Origin: Polaribacter pectinis
GTDB lineage: Bacteria > Bacteroidota > Bacteroidia > Flavobacteriales > Flavobacteriaceae
Assembly (NCBI RefSeq): GCF_014352875.1
Contig: NZ_CP060695.1
Location: 1,519,501 to 1,583,500, forward strand
Direction of reading: 5' to 3'
DNA: 64,000 nucleotides
Position 1 is the first letter of the stretch. Every line of letters starts with the position of its first letter. The position numbers were made by a program, and so were the translations under genes. Positions 9,650-18,000 of this stretch are shown here, piece by piece. A model generated the notes under the pieces. That model was not told the DNA's origin and ran no database searches. It saw only the letters and a list, made by a program, of their open reading frames with translations.

Positions 9650-10234
9650 TTAAATTAATCCTTTTACTTTCAAATGATACAACAACATAATTGTTCTTGC
9701 ATCTATAATTTCTTTGTTCTCTATCATTTTTAAAGCTTCATCAAAAGAAGTTTCTAAAACTGTAATTTCTTCACTTTCTTCTGCTAAACCTCCTCCTTTT
9801 TCAACTTTGTCTTCATTTGTATATTTTGCAACATATAAATGGACTTGCTCTCTCATTAATCCTGGTGATAAAAAAACAGTAGTTACTTTTTCGATTTCAG
9901 AAATATTGTAACCAATTTCTTCTTTTGTTTCTCTGATTACACTTGCTTCTGGTAATTCTTTTTTATCAATTGAACCCCCAACAACTTCTATCGAAAATCC
10001 GTTTTTAATACCAGCAACATACATTGGTATTCTAAATTGCTTCGATAAAACAACCTTTTTTGTTGATGGATTGTATAATAAAACTGCAACTCCATCTGCT
10101 TTTCCATACACTTCGTGTGTTAAACGTTCAGTTTTTCCGTTTTTGAAAGTAAAATCGAAACTGACTTGCTCTAACTTTGCCCAAATATTGGAAAGTACTT
10201 TTGATGTTACATTTTTGATTTTATTATCTGTCAC
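9650..10234 (-). CDS. nudK: Nudix hydrolase, GDP-mannose pyrophosphatase (NudK)-like
   Basis: A 194-residue Nudix protein. The box matches GX5EX7REUXEEXGU as GSIDKKE, then LPEASVIRETKEEIGY. The N-terminus (KVLSNIWAKLEQVSFDF) and the later blocks VFLSPGLMREQVHLYVAKY, GGGLAEESEEI and EIIDARTIMLLYHL follow E. coli NudK, which hydrolyses GDP-mannose and other nucleotide sugars. The substrate here is unproven; ADP-ribose is the main alternative. I choose the GTG at 10232-10234, which overlaps the end of the ATPase gene by 11 bases. A TTG at 10264 would extend it by ten residues without family support. The translational coupling to an AAA+ ATPase is notable and suggests a role inside this cluster beyond simple housekeeping. 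Confidence 0.8.
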   Translation of the reverse strand: MTDNKIKNVTSKVLSNIWAKLEQVSFDFTFKNGKTERLTHEVYGKADGVAVLLYNPSTKKVVLSKQFRIPMYVAGIKNGFSIEVVGGSIDKKELPEASVIRETKEEIGYNISEIEKVTTVFLSPGLMREQVHLYVAKYTNEDKVEKGGGLAEESEEITVLETSFDEALKMIENKEIIDARTIMLLYHLKVKGLI

Positions 10235-12185
10235 CTCCAAATGTTTTTCTCGCTTCCAAATCAATATTTAATTGATTCACTCTACTATCTACTTTTCTCT
10301 TGAAATCTGTATCTGCAATCGTTGCAACATTGTCTAAATAACGCACAACTTCTTGTCTCCTAATTTCTGAAAAATCTAAACCTTTCATGTTACTTTTCAT
10401 CAATTCTTGCAACATATTAAACTTGGTTTCATAATCTTTCTTGAAATATATTTCAGGGTTTTCGAACCAATCTTTTTCTAAATCGAAATCTGTTAATCGT
10501 AATGAAATTGCAGATTGAATATTACGCACATCTCTTGAAGAGAAAAAAGGAAATATTTGCTGAATTTCTTTGTACAAACTCGCAAAAAATAAATGATGAT
10601 TCGTTTTATGCAACTTTTCAGCTTTATCATAGGCTTGTAAAACTCTTTCTTCGGAAGGTTTTCCTGCCGAATCTAAAATTTCTCCCATACTTTTTGCCAA
10701 ACCTTGGTCTTTTAAATATTGATAATTTTCTGGGTTTTGCATATTCACAAAATCTGGAATTGTTTTATCAAATTTCTTCCACCAAATATAATCTTGGTCT
10801 AAAAAGTCGTGTTCAGTTCTTGCTCCATCAATTTTGAATCTTCCTTGCACACGAGAAATAACAGCTTTATCTAACATTTCTGGTAAATTCGTAAATAAAC
10901 CTATTGAAGAATTTCCATAATTTACTGCATAAGCGCCTTCTGTATAACGTAAGAAAACACCAATTACTTCTTTAACACCTGCTGAAACTCCTTGTGCAGT
11001 TCTTTCTTGTAAATTATTTTCTGCATCGTCAATTGGCGCAAAAATTAATTTTGTTGGATCTTGCATTGGCTTCATCCACTCCACCATTTTTTCTGCAGAA
11101 CCTCCTTGAAAAGTACTAATTAAAGTATCTGGCATTGGGTGAAACAAAAACGGAATATCTAAATTATCTGAGTGTTCTTTTAAACGCGTTGCAATGGCCG
11201 CAATTAACATACTTTTTCCTGTTCCTGGAATTCCATACCCCATAAAAACTGGCATAAAACCTCCTAATTCTTGAAACGGATTTTTCTTCGCATCAAAATC
11301 GTAGCTCAACATTCTTTCTGTTAATCTACGTGCAAAATGTTTTGCATCTTTATTCCCTACAATCTGCTCAAACTGAATTTTATTAAACTCAACACTTTTT
11401 GCGGTTCCAGCAAAAACATTGTCCCAACCTGAAACTGCAAAATCGCTGTTTTCTAATTTATAAGTTCTATCTACAATTGTTTCTACATATTCTAACGTGC
11501 TTTTTCGAAGCTGAATTTCATCAATAAATGCTTCAAAATAAACGACTGTAAAATCGATAACATCTTTATCCGTTTTTACAATATCTGGATGTCCTAAATA
11601 TTTATCAAAATAAAATAATGCACACGCAATTCCTTTTAATGGTGAAGTAAAAGATACTTCAGGAATTCCTGCAAATTTCTGCTTCATTACAGATAAATCG
11701 TCTGAAGCATGAGGTTTTAAATCGTGTAAAATTTTATACGCAGTTGCAAATAATTGAAACGCAGTTGCTGTTTGTAATTTGCTTTCGTATTCTCTTTTTC
11801 CTGAATTATCTAAAGCCGATTTTCGTTCGTTTAAACTCGATAAACCAGATGCATCGTAATAACTATCTTTTATCCAAATTCCTAAAGTAATTCCTTCTTG
11901 AACAGCATACAAAGTCTGATTCAAATACACAGGAATTGCAATAGAATCTGGCAATAATCGCTTTTTTAAGCCTAAAATAGTTTTAGAAACAGAGGTGATT
12001 TCTACGTTACTTCCGCTATTCGCTCTTGACAAATACAATAAAATTGAATCGTCTTTCGCGTCTTTATCTTTATTTTTTGCTCTATTACTTTGTTCCCATT
12101 GAATAGATTTTAAATAACCAGAAGCTTCGTCTCGAAGCATGTCTAATTCGTTTTGTTTTATTGGGAAAGTTGAGTTGTGTTCCAT
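10224..12185 (-). CDS. AAA+ ATPase of an uncharacterised gene cluster
   Basis: A 653-residue protein with a single AAA+ module in its centre and C-terminal half. Walker A GIPGTGKSML lies near residues 316-326, Walker B LIFAPIDDAEN near 379-389 (Asp-Asp rather than Asp-Glu), sensor 1 GLFTNLPEM near 427-435, and a candidate arginine finger SRVQGRF near 442-448. About 300 N-terminal residues precede the module and show no recognised domain. The sensor/finger block resembles the classical AAA clade (VPS4/SpoVK-like), suggesting a hexameric remodelling ATPase that acts on protein partners. Candidate clients are the coiled-coil and membrane proteins encoded beside it. The next gene (Nudix) overlaps its end. 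The family is unfamiliar to me and no function should be assumed. Confidence 0.8.
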   Translation of the reverse strand: MEHNSTFPIKQNELDMLRDEASGYLKSIQWEQSNRAKNKDKDAKDDSILLYLSRANSGSNVEITSVSKTILGLKKRLLPDSIAIPVYLNQTLYAVQEGITLGIWIKDSYYDASGLSSLNERKSALDNSGKREYESKLQTATAFQLFATAYKILHDLKPHASDDLSVMKQKFAGIPEVSFTSPLKGIACALFYFDKYLGHPDIVKTDKDVIDFTVVYFEAFIDEIQLRKSTLEYVETIVDRTYKLENSDFAVSGWDNVFAGTAKSVEFNKIQFEQIVGNKDAKHFARRLTERMLSYDFDAKKNPFQELGGFMPVFMGYGIPGTGKSMLIAAIATRLKEHSDNLDIPFLFHPMPDTLISTFQGGSAEKMVEWMKPMQDPTKLIFAPIDDAENNLQERTAQGVSAGVKEVIGVFLRYTEGAYAVNYGNSSIGLFTNLPEMLDKAVISRVQGRFKIDGARTEHDFLDQDYIWWKKFDKTIPDFVNMQNPENYQYLKDQGLAKSMGEILDSAGKPSEERVLQAYDKAEKLHKTNHHLFFASLYKEIQQIFPFFSSRDVRNIQSAISLRLTDFDLEKDWFENPEIYFKKDYETKFNMLQELMKSNMKGLDFSEIRRQEVVRYLDNVATIADTDFKRKVDSRVNQLNIDLEARKTFGGDR

Positions 12186-12240
12186 TTTTTTAGTTTTCAG
12201 TTTACAGTTTCAGTAAGCAGTTGAATTCTGCTACTGCTAC
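12186..12240. repeat. ACTG/CAGT-rich low-complexity spacer
   Basis: The 63-base gap before the ATPase gene is dominated by CAGTTT/CAGTAAGCAG and CTGCTACTGCTAC units. It belongs with the ACTG-rich stretches at 4957-5018 and 13462-13530. No promoter element was recognised. Confidence 0.45.
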
Positions 12241-12248
12241 TCTATACT

Positions 12249-13298
12249 TTATATTTTGTCAATTTTTAAACTTGCTAATTCAATCGGACTTTTCGCCAAT
12301 TTATGCAATACTTCAGGCGTTTGATTGTGCAATAATTGAATAATTCTATGTGGAGCAAAAACATATCTTTGTTTGATTACATCGCTCCATTTTTGCATGG
12401 TTTGTTTCGAGAAAAAACCACCTTCAGTAAATGTTTCTCCAGAAAAAACCTCATCTATTTTTAAGGATAATGCATACGATTCTAAAGGAATTTCTTTTTT
12501 TGAAATTCCAGTTAAAATAGCATGAGTTATTTTGTTTTCGTCTTTTGCAAATACATTATGAAAAGGCCCTAAATCGATTCTTTTGATATGTTTTGGCTGA
12601 ATATTTGGTAGTTTTCTATCAATATTATACGCCATTGTATCTAAAGGCATTTGTCTATCTGCGCTCTCTTTCAATACTTTATAGATGTTTTCTTTTTCAT
12701 CCATAATTCGTTTTCCATCGTAATTAAAATACAAATAACAAATAAATGGTCTGTTATGACTCACATCGTAAAAGCTCCAACTTGTCATTAAATCTGCATT
12801 GCTTCCTTTTGGAGCATTTATGATTTTACCTTGTACAAATCTGTTAAAAATAAATTTTTGATTTACTGATTTATAATATACAATTGAAGATGCTTGAAAC
12901 AATCTATCTCTTCTAACAGGCTGTTTTTTCTTTAATAAAGTGTCTAAAAATTCTTCTTTTAAAGAAACTGTATCTGTTAATTTGTGAATGTATTCGTTTT
13001 TTAATTCTAAATCGTTGTACAAAAAACGGAACTCCAAATAATTAGGAAAACCAGAATCTGTTAAATCGACTTTCATATTATCTTCCTCATCATACATATA
13101 TTTAATACGCATGGCTTCAATGGAATATAAAAGTAAATCTGAATATTGCTTAAAAATCAACAGTTCTTGCTGACTGCATAATTTTTCTTGCTGAACGCTT
13201 ACAATCAATTCTTTTAATACGAAATCTACCATTTTGTGATAAAAAACGTATTGTTCTTTTGAGTCTAAAAGTGCAGAATCTAAAGGTGTTGTAATCAT
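12249..13298 (-). CDS. Unrecognised 349-residue protein of the AAA+ cluster
   Basis: No domain recognised. The first 120 residues are strongly helical and charged (KEQYVFYHKMVDFVLKEL, LYNDLELKNEYIHKLTDTV). The remainder looks like alpha/beta (SFYDVSHNRPFICYLYFNYDG, LGPFHNVFAKDENKITHAILTG, RYVFAPHRIIQLLHNQ). There is no signal peptide or membrane segment and only two cysteines. It lies between the coiled-coil gene and the AAA+ ATPase gene in the same orientation, with a 63-base gap to the ATPase. It could be an adaptor or substrate-recognition partner; only position supports that idea. Confidence 0.6.
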   Translation of the reverse strand: MITTPLDSALLDSKEQYVFYHKMVDFVLKELIVSVQQEKLCSQQELLIFKQYSDLLLYSIEAMRIKYMYDEEDNMKVDLTDSGFPNYLEFRFLYNDLELKNEYIHKLTDTVSLKEEFLDTLLKKKQPVRRDRLFQASSIVYYKSVNQKFIFNRFVQGKIINAPKGSNADLMTSWSFYDVSHNRPFICYLYFNYDGKRIMDEKENIYKVLKESADRQMPLDTMAYNIDRKLPNIQPKHIKRIDLGPFHNVFAKDENKITHAILTGISKKEIPLESYALSLKIDEVFSGETFTEGGFFSKQTMQKWSDVIKQRYVFAPHRIIQLLHNQTPEVLHKLAKSPIELASLKIDKI

Positions 13299-13355
13299 TT
13301 TTTTAGTTGAAATTCTTTTAGCTATTCAATTTAAAATTGGCTGGCAAATATGTTT

Positions 13356-13459
13356 GCGTTAAGGATTGAAGCGTTATCCTTTTTTCTTTTTTGAAAAAAG
13401 ATTTAAGCGGAAAGCCTGACCTTCTTTTTGTATTTCAAAAAAAGAAGGTAACGCCCTTA
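13356..13459. repeat. Dispersed intergenic repeat, copy C
   Basis: It opens GCGTTAAGGATTGAAGCG, continues ATCC plus T-run, a T/A hairpin, then TAAGCGGAAAGCCTGACC, a second hairpin (CTTCTTTTT with AAAAAGAAG), and closes GGTAACGCCCTTA. Start, core and end match copy A at 2621-2712. It occupies nearly half of the 236-base gap after the coiled-coil gene. Confidence 0.7.
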
Positions 13460-13461
13460 TT

Positions 13462-13530
13462 AGTCGGCTGTCTTCAGCAGGCAGTCTTCAGTCAAAAACT
13501 GACTGTTAACTTGGAGACTGCTGACTGAAT
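13462..13530. repeat. ACTG/CAGT-rich low-complexity spacer
   Basis: Directly beyond copy C, CAGTCTTCAGTC, ACTGACTG, GACTGCTGACTG and similar units repeat up to the stop codon of the coiled-coil gene. It is the longest ACTG-rich block of the cluster. Confidence 0.5.
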
Positions 13531-13534
13531 ACTT

Positions 13535-14878
13535 CTATCCTAACAAATCATCGTTAGAAGATTCCTTTTTTGGAGCTGCAGCTGGTTCGTCATCATTTCC
13601 AGAAGGTGCGTTTGCATCTGCTTTGTAATAGTCCTCGAAAATCTCTTTCATGTCGATTCCATATCTGTCTGCAAAGTTCTTTTGAATGTCGATATCTTTT
13701 TCACGTATTTCATGTAAAGCCTCTGCATACGTACTGTAAACACCTTTCATAACTTTCTCATGAACTGGAATATTTTCCATCATATCTTGACGCGCTCTTG
13801 CACTCGCAGAATGCATAGAAGCCAAGGTTTCACCAATATGTTCGTCTGTTTTCACACCTAAATGCTCTAAAATAGCTGCGAATTCTTGGTCTGTTCTTGC
13901 TTTTAACGCAACAATATAACCATCGTAATATTTTAGCCTTTCTTCAGTATCTGACTTTAATTTTGCTCTGTGCGTTTGTAAATTAGAACGTAAAGAAGTT
14001 AATACTTTTATCGTTAAATTGTGTTTGTGCACAAAACTATCTTTACTGGCAGCCAAAGTTGTATAAGCGTTTTTCAACCCTTCTAATTCCTCTACTTTTT
14101 GCTCAATCGTTGTTACTTTTCCGATTGCTTCTGAATAGGCTGTAGATTGCTTGTCAGCAATTTCGTCTAATTCTTGGCGAGATTGTTTTAAAAGTGCATA
14201 TTGCTCTTCTAATTTATCTTCTACTTCCTTCTTCTTTTCTAATGCTTTTGTATGATTTTTTGAAGCTTCTACAATCGCCGTTTTTAGTTTTTCTTCTACT
14301 TCTTTAATCTCTACTTCTCTGTTTTTTAAACGTGTAACTGCAGCTTGAGATTTAAAAGAAAGTTCGCCCAATAAAGTTTGAATATCTGCACTTTCAATTC
14401 TTGTTTGAAACAATGCTTTTGCTTTATTATCTGCACCTGCCCTTGTTTTTTCTGCTTGTGCAAATTCTGCTTCTTCTTTTTTAATCTTCGATTTTCTTCC
14501 CCACAAATTATTCCACCAAGTATCTGGTTTGTTTTTTGCGTCTTCTAATTCGATTCTTGCTCTTTCTAATGCTTTTTGTGCATCGTCAATAACCTTTTGT
14601 TCTTCTGCATTTAAAGCTGAAAAACCTTCGAATTTAATACCAACTTCATCTTGATAATCAGTTAAATCTTTAATGGCATCTAACAATGTACTTCTGTCTT
14701 GTTTTGCCATATCTACAACATCATCTAACGTTGCATTTAATATTTTTTGACGCTTTTCTGGATCTTCTTCTTGAGACAATTTAGATTTCATTGTATCAAT
14801 CGCTTTTCCCCAATTAACATCTACTTTTTCAGTTTTTTGAGTAGAGTTTGTTTCTAATAAGTCAAAGTCATCAGCCAT
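13535..14878 (-). CDS. Long coiled-coil protein, first gene of the AAA+ cluster
   Basis: A 447-residue, highly charged, almost entirely helical protein. Heptad-like stretches run from about residue 75 to 330 (QKALERARIELEDAKNK, REVEIKEVEEKLKTAIVEA, KKKEVEDKLEEQYALLKQ). Two tryptophan-rich breaks occur at TWWNNLWGR near residue 120, and the tail is acidic and Ala/Pro-rich (GNDDEPAAAPKKE). There is no signal peptide or membrane segment. In general appearance it recalls scaffold proteins such as PspA- or TelA-type helical proteins, but I cannot place it in a family. It is the first gene of the minus-strand run that includes the AAA+ ATPase, and is the likely structural client of that ATPase (inference). 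A 199-base divergent promoter region lies upstream. Confidence 0.65.
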   Translation of the reverse strand: MADDFDLLETNSTQKTEKVDVNWGKAIDTMKSKLSQEEDPEKRQKILNATLDDVVDMAKQDRSTLLDAIKDLTDYQDEVGIKFEGFSALNAEEQKVIDDAQKALERARIELEDAKNKPDTWWNNLWGRKSKIKKEEAEFAQAEKTRAGADNKAKALFQTRIESADIQTLLGELSFKSQAAVTRLKNREVEIKEVEEKLKTAIVEASKNHTKALEKKKEVEDKLEEQYALLKQSRQELDEIADKQSTAYSEAIGKVTTIEQKVEELEGLKNAYTTLAASKDSFVHKHNLTIKVLTSLRSNLQTHRAKLKSDTEERLKYYDGYIVALKARTDQEFAAILEHLGVKTDEHIGETLASMHSASARARQDMMENIPVHEKVMKGVYSTYAEALHEIREKDIDIQKNFADRYGIDMKEIFEDYYKADANAPSGNDDEPAAAPKKESSNDDLLG

Positions 14879-15077
14879 ATGTATTTAGTTTTTTAAGTTG
14901 AACAATTTTTTAAGTGAAGCAATTTCGTTAATTTTTTTCAGAAAAAAGAAGTTTTGCTTTAATTATATGTAGCAATTAAACATTAATTGTTACAAAAAGT
15001 CTAATAATTTTAAAAGTTTATTAAATTCTTATGAATTTCTCACTATTTTTAGCCAGTTATACTTAATTAAAAATTCA
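14879..15077. promoter_or_regulatory. Divergent intergenic region between the AAA+ cluster and the giant T9SS protein
   Basis: These 199 very AT-rich bases must contain both start signals. No exact TAnnTTTG was found on either strand. The nearest plus-strand match is TATTTTTA, 25-30 bases before the ATG at 15078. No palindrome or RNA structure stands out. Confidence 0.35.
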
Positions 15078-18000
15078 ATGTTAAAAAATAACTTTTCTTT
15101 CTTTTTATTATTCCTTTTTGGTTTATTAAGTTTTCAACATATAAATGCTCAATTAAGTAAAAAACATTTTATACCGCCCTTAACTTACGCGGAAACAGGA
15201 AATGCAAATCCTGAAGATCAATTCTTTTACATTTCTACACCAAGTAACCAGAATGTTTCATTTAGAATAAAACAAGTAGGTTTTCCGACAAATGATATTA
15301 CAGGTGTAGTTTCTAGCACAAGTCCGCAAGAAATAGCTATTGGAAATGGAGACAGTCAGTTGTTTGTAGATTCAAGACAAACAAGTGTTGTATTTACAGA
15401 CAAAGGATATATAATTGAAGCTGAAGACGTTATTTATGTTTCCATAAGAGTTTCTGCTGGTGGTGGAGCACAAGCTGGGGCTTTAATTAGTAAAGGTTCT
15501 TCAGCTTTAGGTAAAACTTTTAGAGCAGGAATGTTTACCAATGAAAATCCGCAAACAAATTACCTAAACTTCATTTCTGTAATGGCTTCAGAAAATAATA
15601 CGGTGGTTAATTTCGATGATTTGCCAGCAGGAATATCAATCAAAAATTATTCAGGAGCCTTACCAATTTCTAACATTATATTAAATGAAGGAGAAAGTTA
15701 TGTTGTGGCAACTAATGCTGCAGACAATACAATAAATAGAGATGCTTTAATTGGTACTTTAGTTACTTCAGACAAAGAAATAGTTGTAAATATTGGTTCT
15801 GCAAATGGAAGTTTTCATAATGGTGGAGGAAGAGATTATGGAATTGATCAAATTGTAGATGTCTCTAAAATTGGCTCTGAATATATTTTTGTAAAAGGTG
15901 ATGGTTCTGATGGTTGGGAAAATGCTTTAATAGTTGCTCATGAAGATAACACTACTATTAATATTAATGGAAACGGAGTTACATCAACCATAAATGCTGG
16001 CGAATATTTTGTTATAGAAGGTGATAATTTTAACGCTAATGGCAATATGCATGTACAAACTTCCAAACCTGTTTTTGCATATCAAGGAATTGGAGCAAAC
16101 ACAAGTGAAGCAAACCAAGGTTTGTTTTTTGTACCACCATTAAGTTGCGAAAACAGAGGAAAAGTAGATAACATACCAAATATAGAAAGTATTGGAACTA
16201 CCACTTTTACAGGTGGAATTACAATTGTTACTAACAAAGGTGCAACTGTAAATATAAACTCACAACCAATTGCAAATTTCTCTACATCAGGGCCTTTTGA
16301 TGTTGATGGAAACGCAAATTACGTTACTTATAAAGTAACAAATTTAACTGGAAACATTTCTATTGAAAGTAGCGAGGAATTGTATTGTGCTTATTTTAAT
16401 CAAAATGGTGCCGCAACTTCTGGTAGTTTTTATTCTGGGTTTCCTTCTGCTCCAGAAATTAATTTCGACGCAACAGTTTCTGCACTTGGAAACTGCATAC
16501 CAAATGTAACTTTAAAAGCCGCAAATACAGATTTATTTGATACGTTTGAGTGGTTTTACGACGATGAAACTGGTGGTGGTTTTATTGCAACTGGTGTAAC
16601 TGCCCCAACTTTAAAACCAACTCAACCAGGTAAATACAAACTAAAAGCAACCATAATTTGTACAATGTCTGATTTTGAATCGATAGAAGTACCAGTTAGT
16701 ATTTGTCCAGATGATTATGATGGAGATACTATAATAGACAATTTAGATGATGATATTGACAATGACGGAATCTTAAATTGCGATGAATCTATCGGAAATG
16801 CCAATATAAATATTACAGATATTAATAATCCAAGCATTACCTTTCAAGACAATTCTACAAACTCTACAATTATATCAAGTAGTTTTTCACAAAACTCTTC
16901 TGGCACAGCAAACACTTTTTCTGGCCAACCAGATGGTAATTTTGTTTCTACTTTAAATGCAGAAAATATTTCTAATTTAAAATACGAATTAAACTTCACC
17001 CAGAACATTAATTTTGAACTCACACAAGCTTCTGGTGCAAATCATACTATTGTAAATGGAGAGTTTTTTATCGTAAAAATTGGACCTAACAATAAAAACA
17101 TTACACTTTTAGACCCAGACAACAACCTACTAGTTGACACTAATTTCGATGGTATTTTCGAATCAGGAATCACAACTATTTCTGCTTCAGAAATTCACTT
17201 TACATTCAACCCTTCTCCTACGGGAACAACTCCGTTTAAGTTTGTAGCAAATCAAGTTAATAATATTACTTTTGAACACAAATCGAATTCAATATCAGCA
17301 ACCTCTATTTTTAATGGAAACCTATTATTGACTTGTTTTTCTCGAGATTCTGATAATGACGGAATCGAAGATATGTTCGATTTAGATGCTGATAATGATG
17401 GTATTCCTGATGCTATTGAAACAGCAAATGACACTGACAATGATGGCGTTTTAAATTATTTAGATTTAGATGCAGATAATGATGGTATTTACGATTCTAC
17501 TGAAGCTGGCCATAATTTAGATACCAATTTCGACGGAATTGTAGACAATGCAAACACCTTAATTGGCGCAAACGGCTTGGCAGATAATTTAGAAACTACA
17601 CCAGATAATAAAACGCTTTCTATCAACTACATAATTACTGATACAGATGCAGACAATAATTTTAATTTTCTTGAATTAGATGCTGATAATGATAATTGTA
17701 ATGATGTTATAGAAGCTGGTTTTACAGACGAAAATGACGATGGAATTTTAGGTAACATTCCCTTACAAGTTGATACAAATGGAAAAGTTATAAATACCGT
17801 TAATGGATATACAAATCCTAACGCAAATTATACAACTTCTGCCCCAATTGTCATAAATACTCCTTTTAACGATTTTACGTTTTGCGAAAACTCAACCTCA
17901 AACATCACTATAGATTCTAATGCGGATGGGTTTCAGTGGCAAGTTTCTACAGATACAACAACTTGGAACAATGTAAACAACAATTCCGTTTACAATGGAG

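Noticed and set aside
6016..14878. A phage defence system built on an AAA+ ATPase
   Set aside because: No effector (nuclease, NADase, TIR, pore-former, protease) is recognisable, the gene set looks like a chromosomal core cluster, and no mobile signature surrounds it. Kept as an undescribed system without a defence claim.
14879..15077. A replication origin or DnaA-box cluster
   Set aside because: No TTATNCACA-type boxes were found; the AT richness is typical of divergent promoter regions in this genome.
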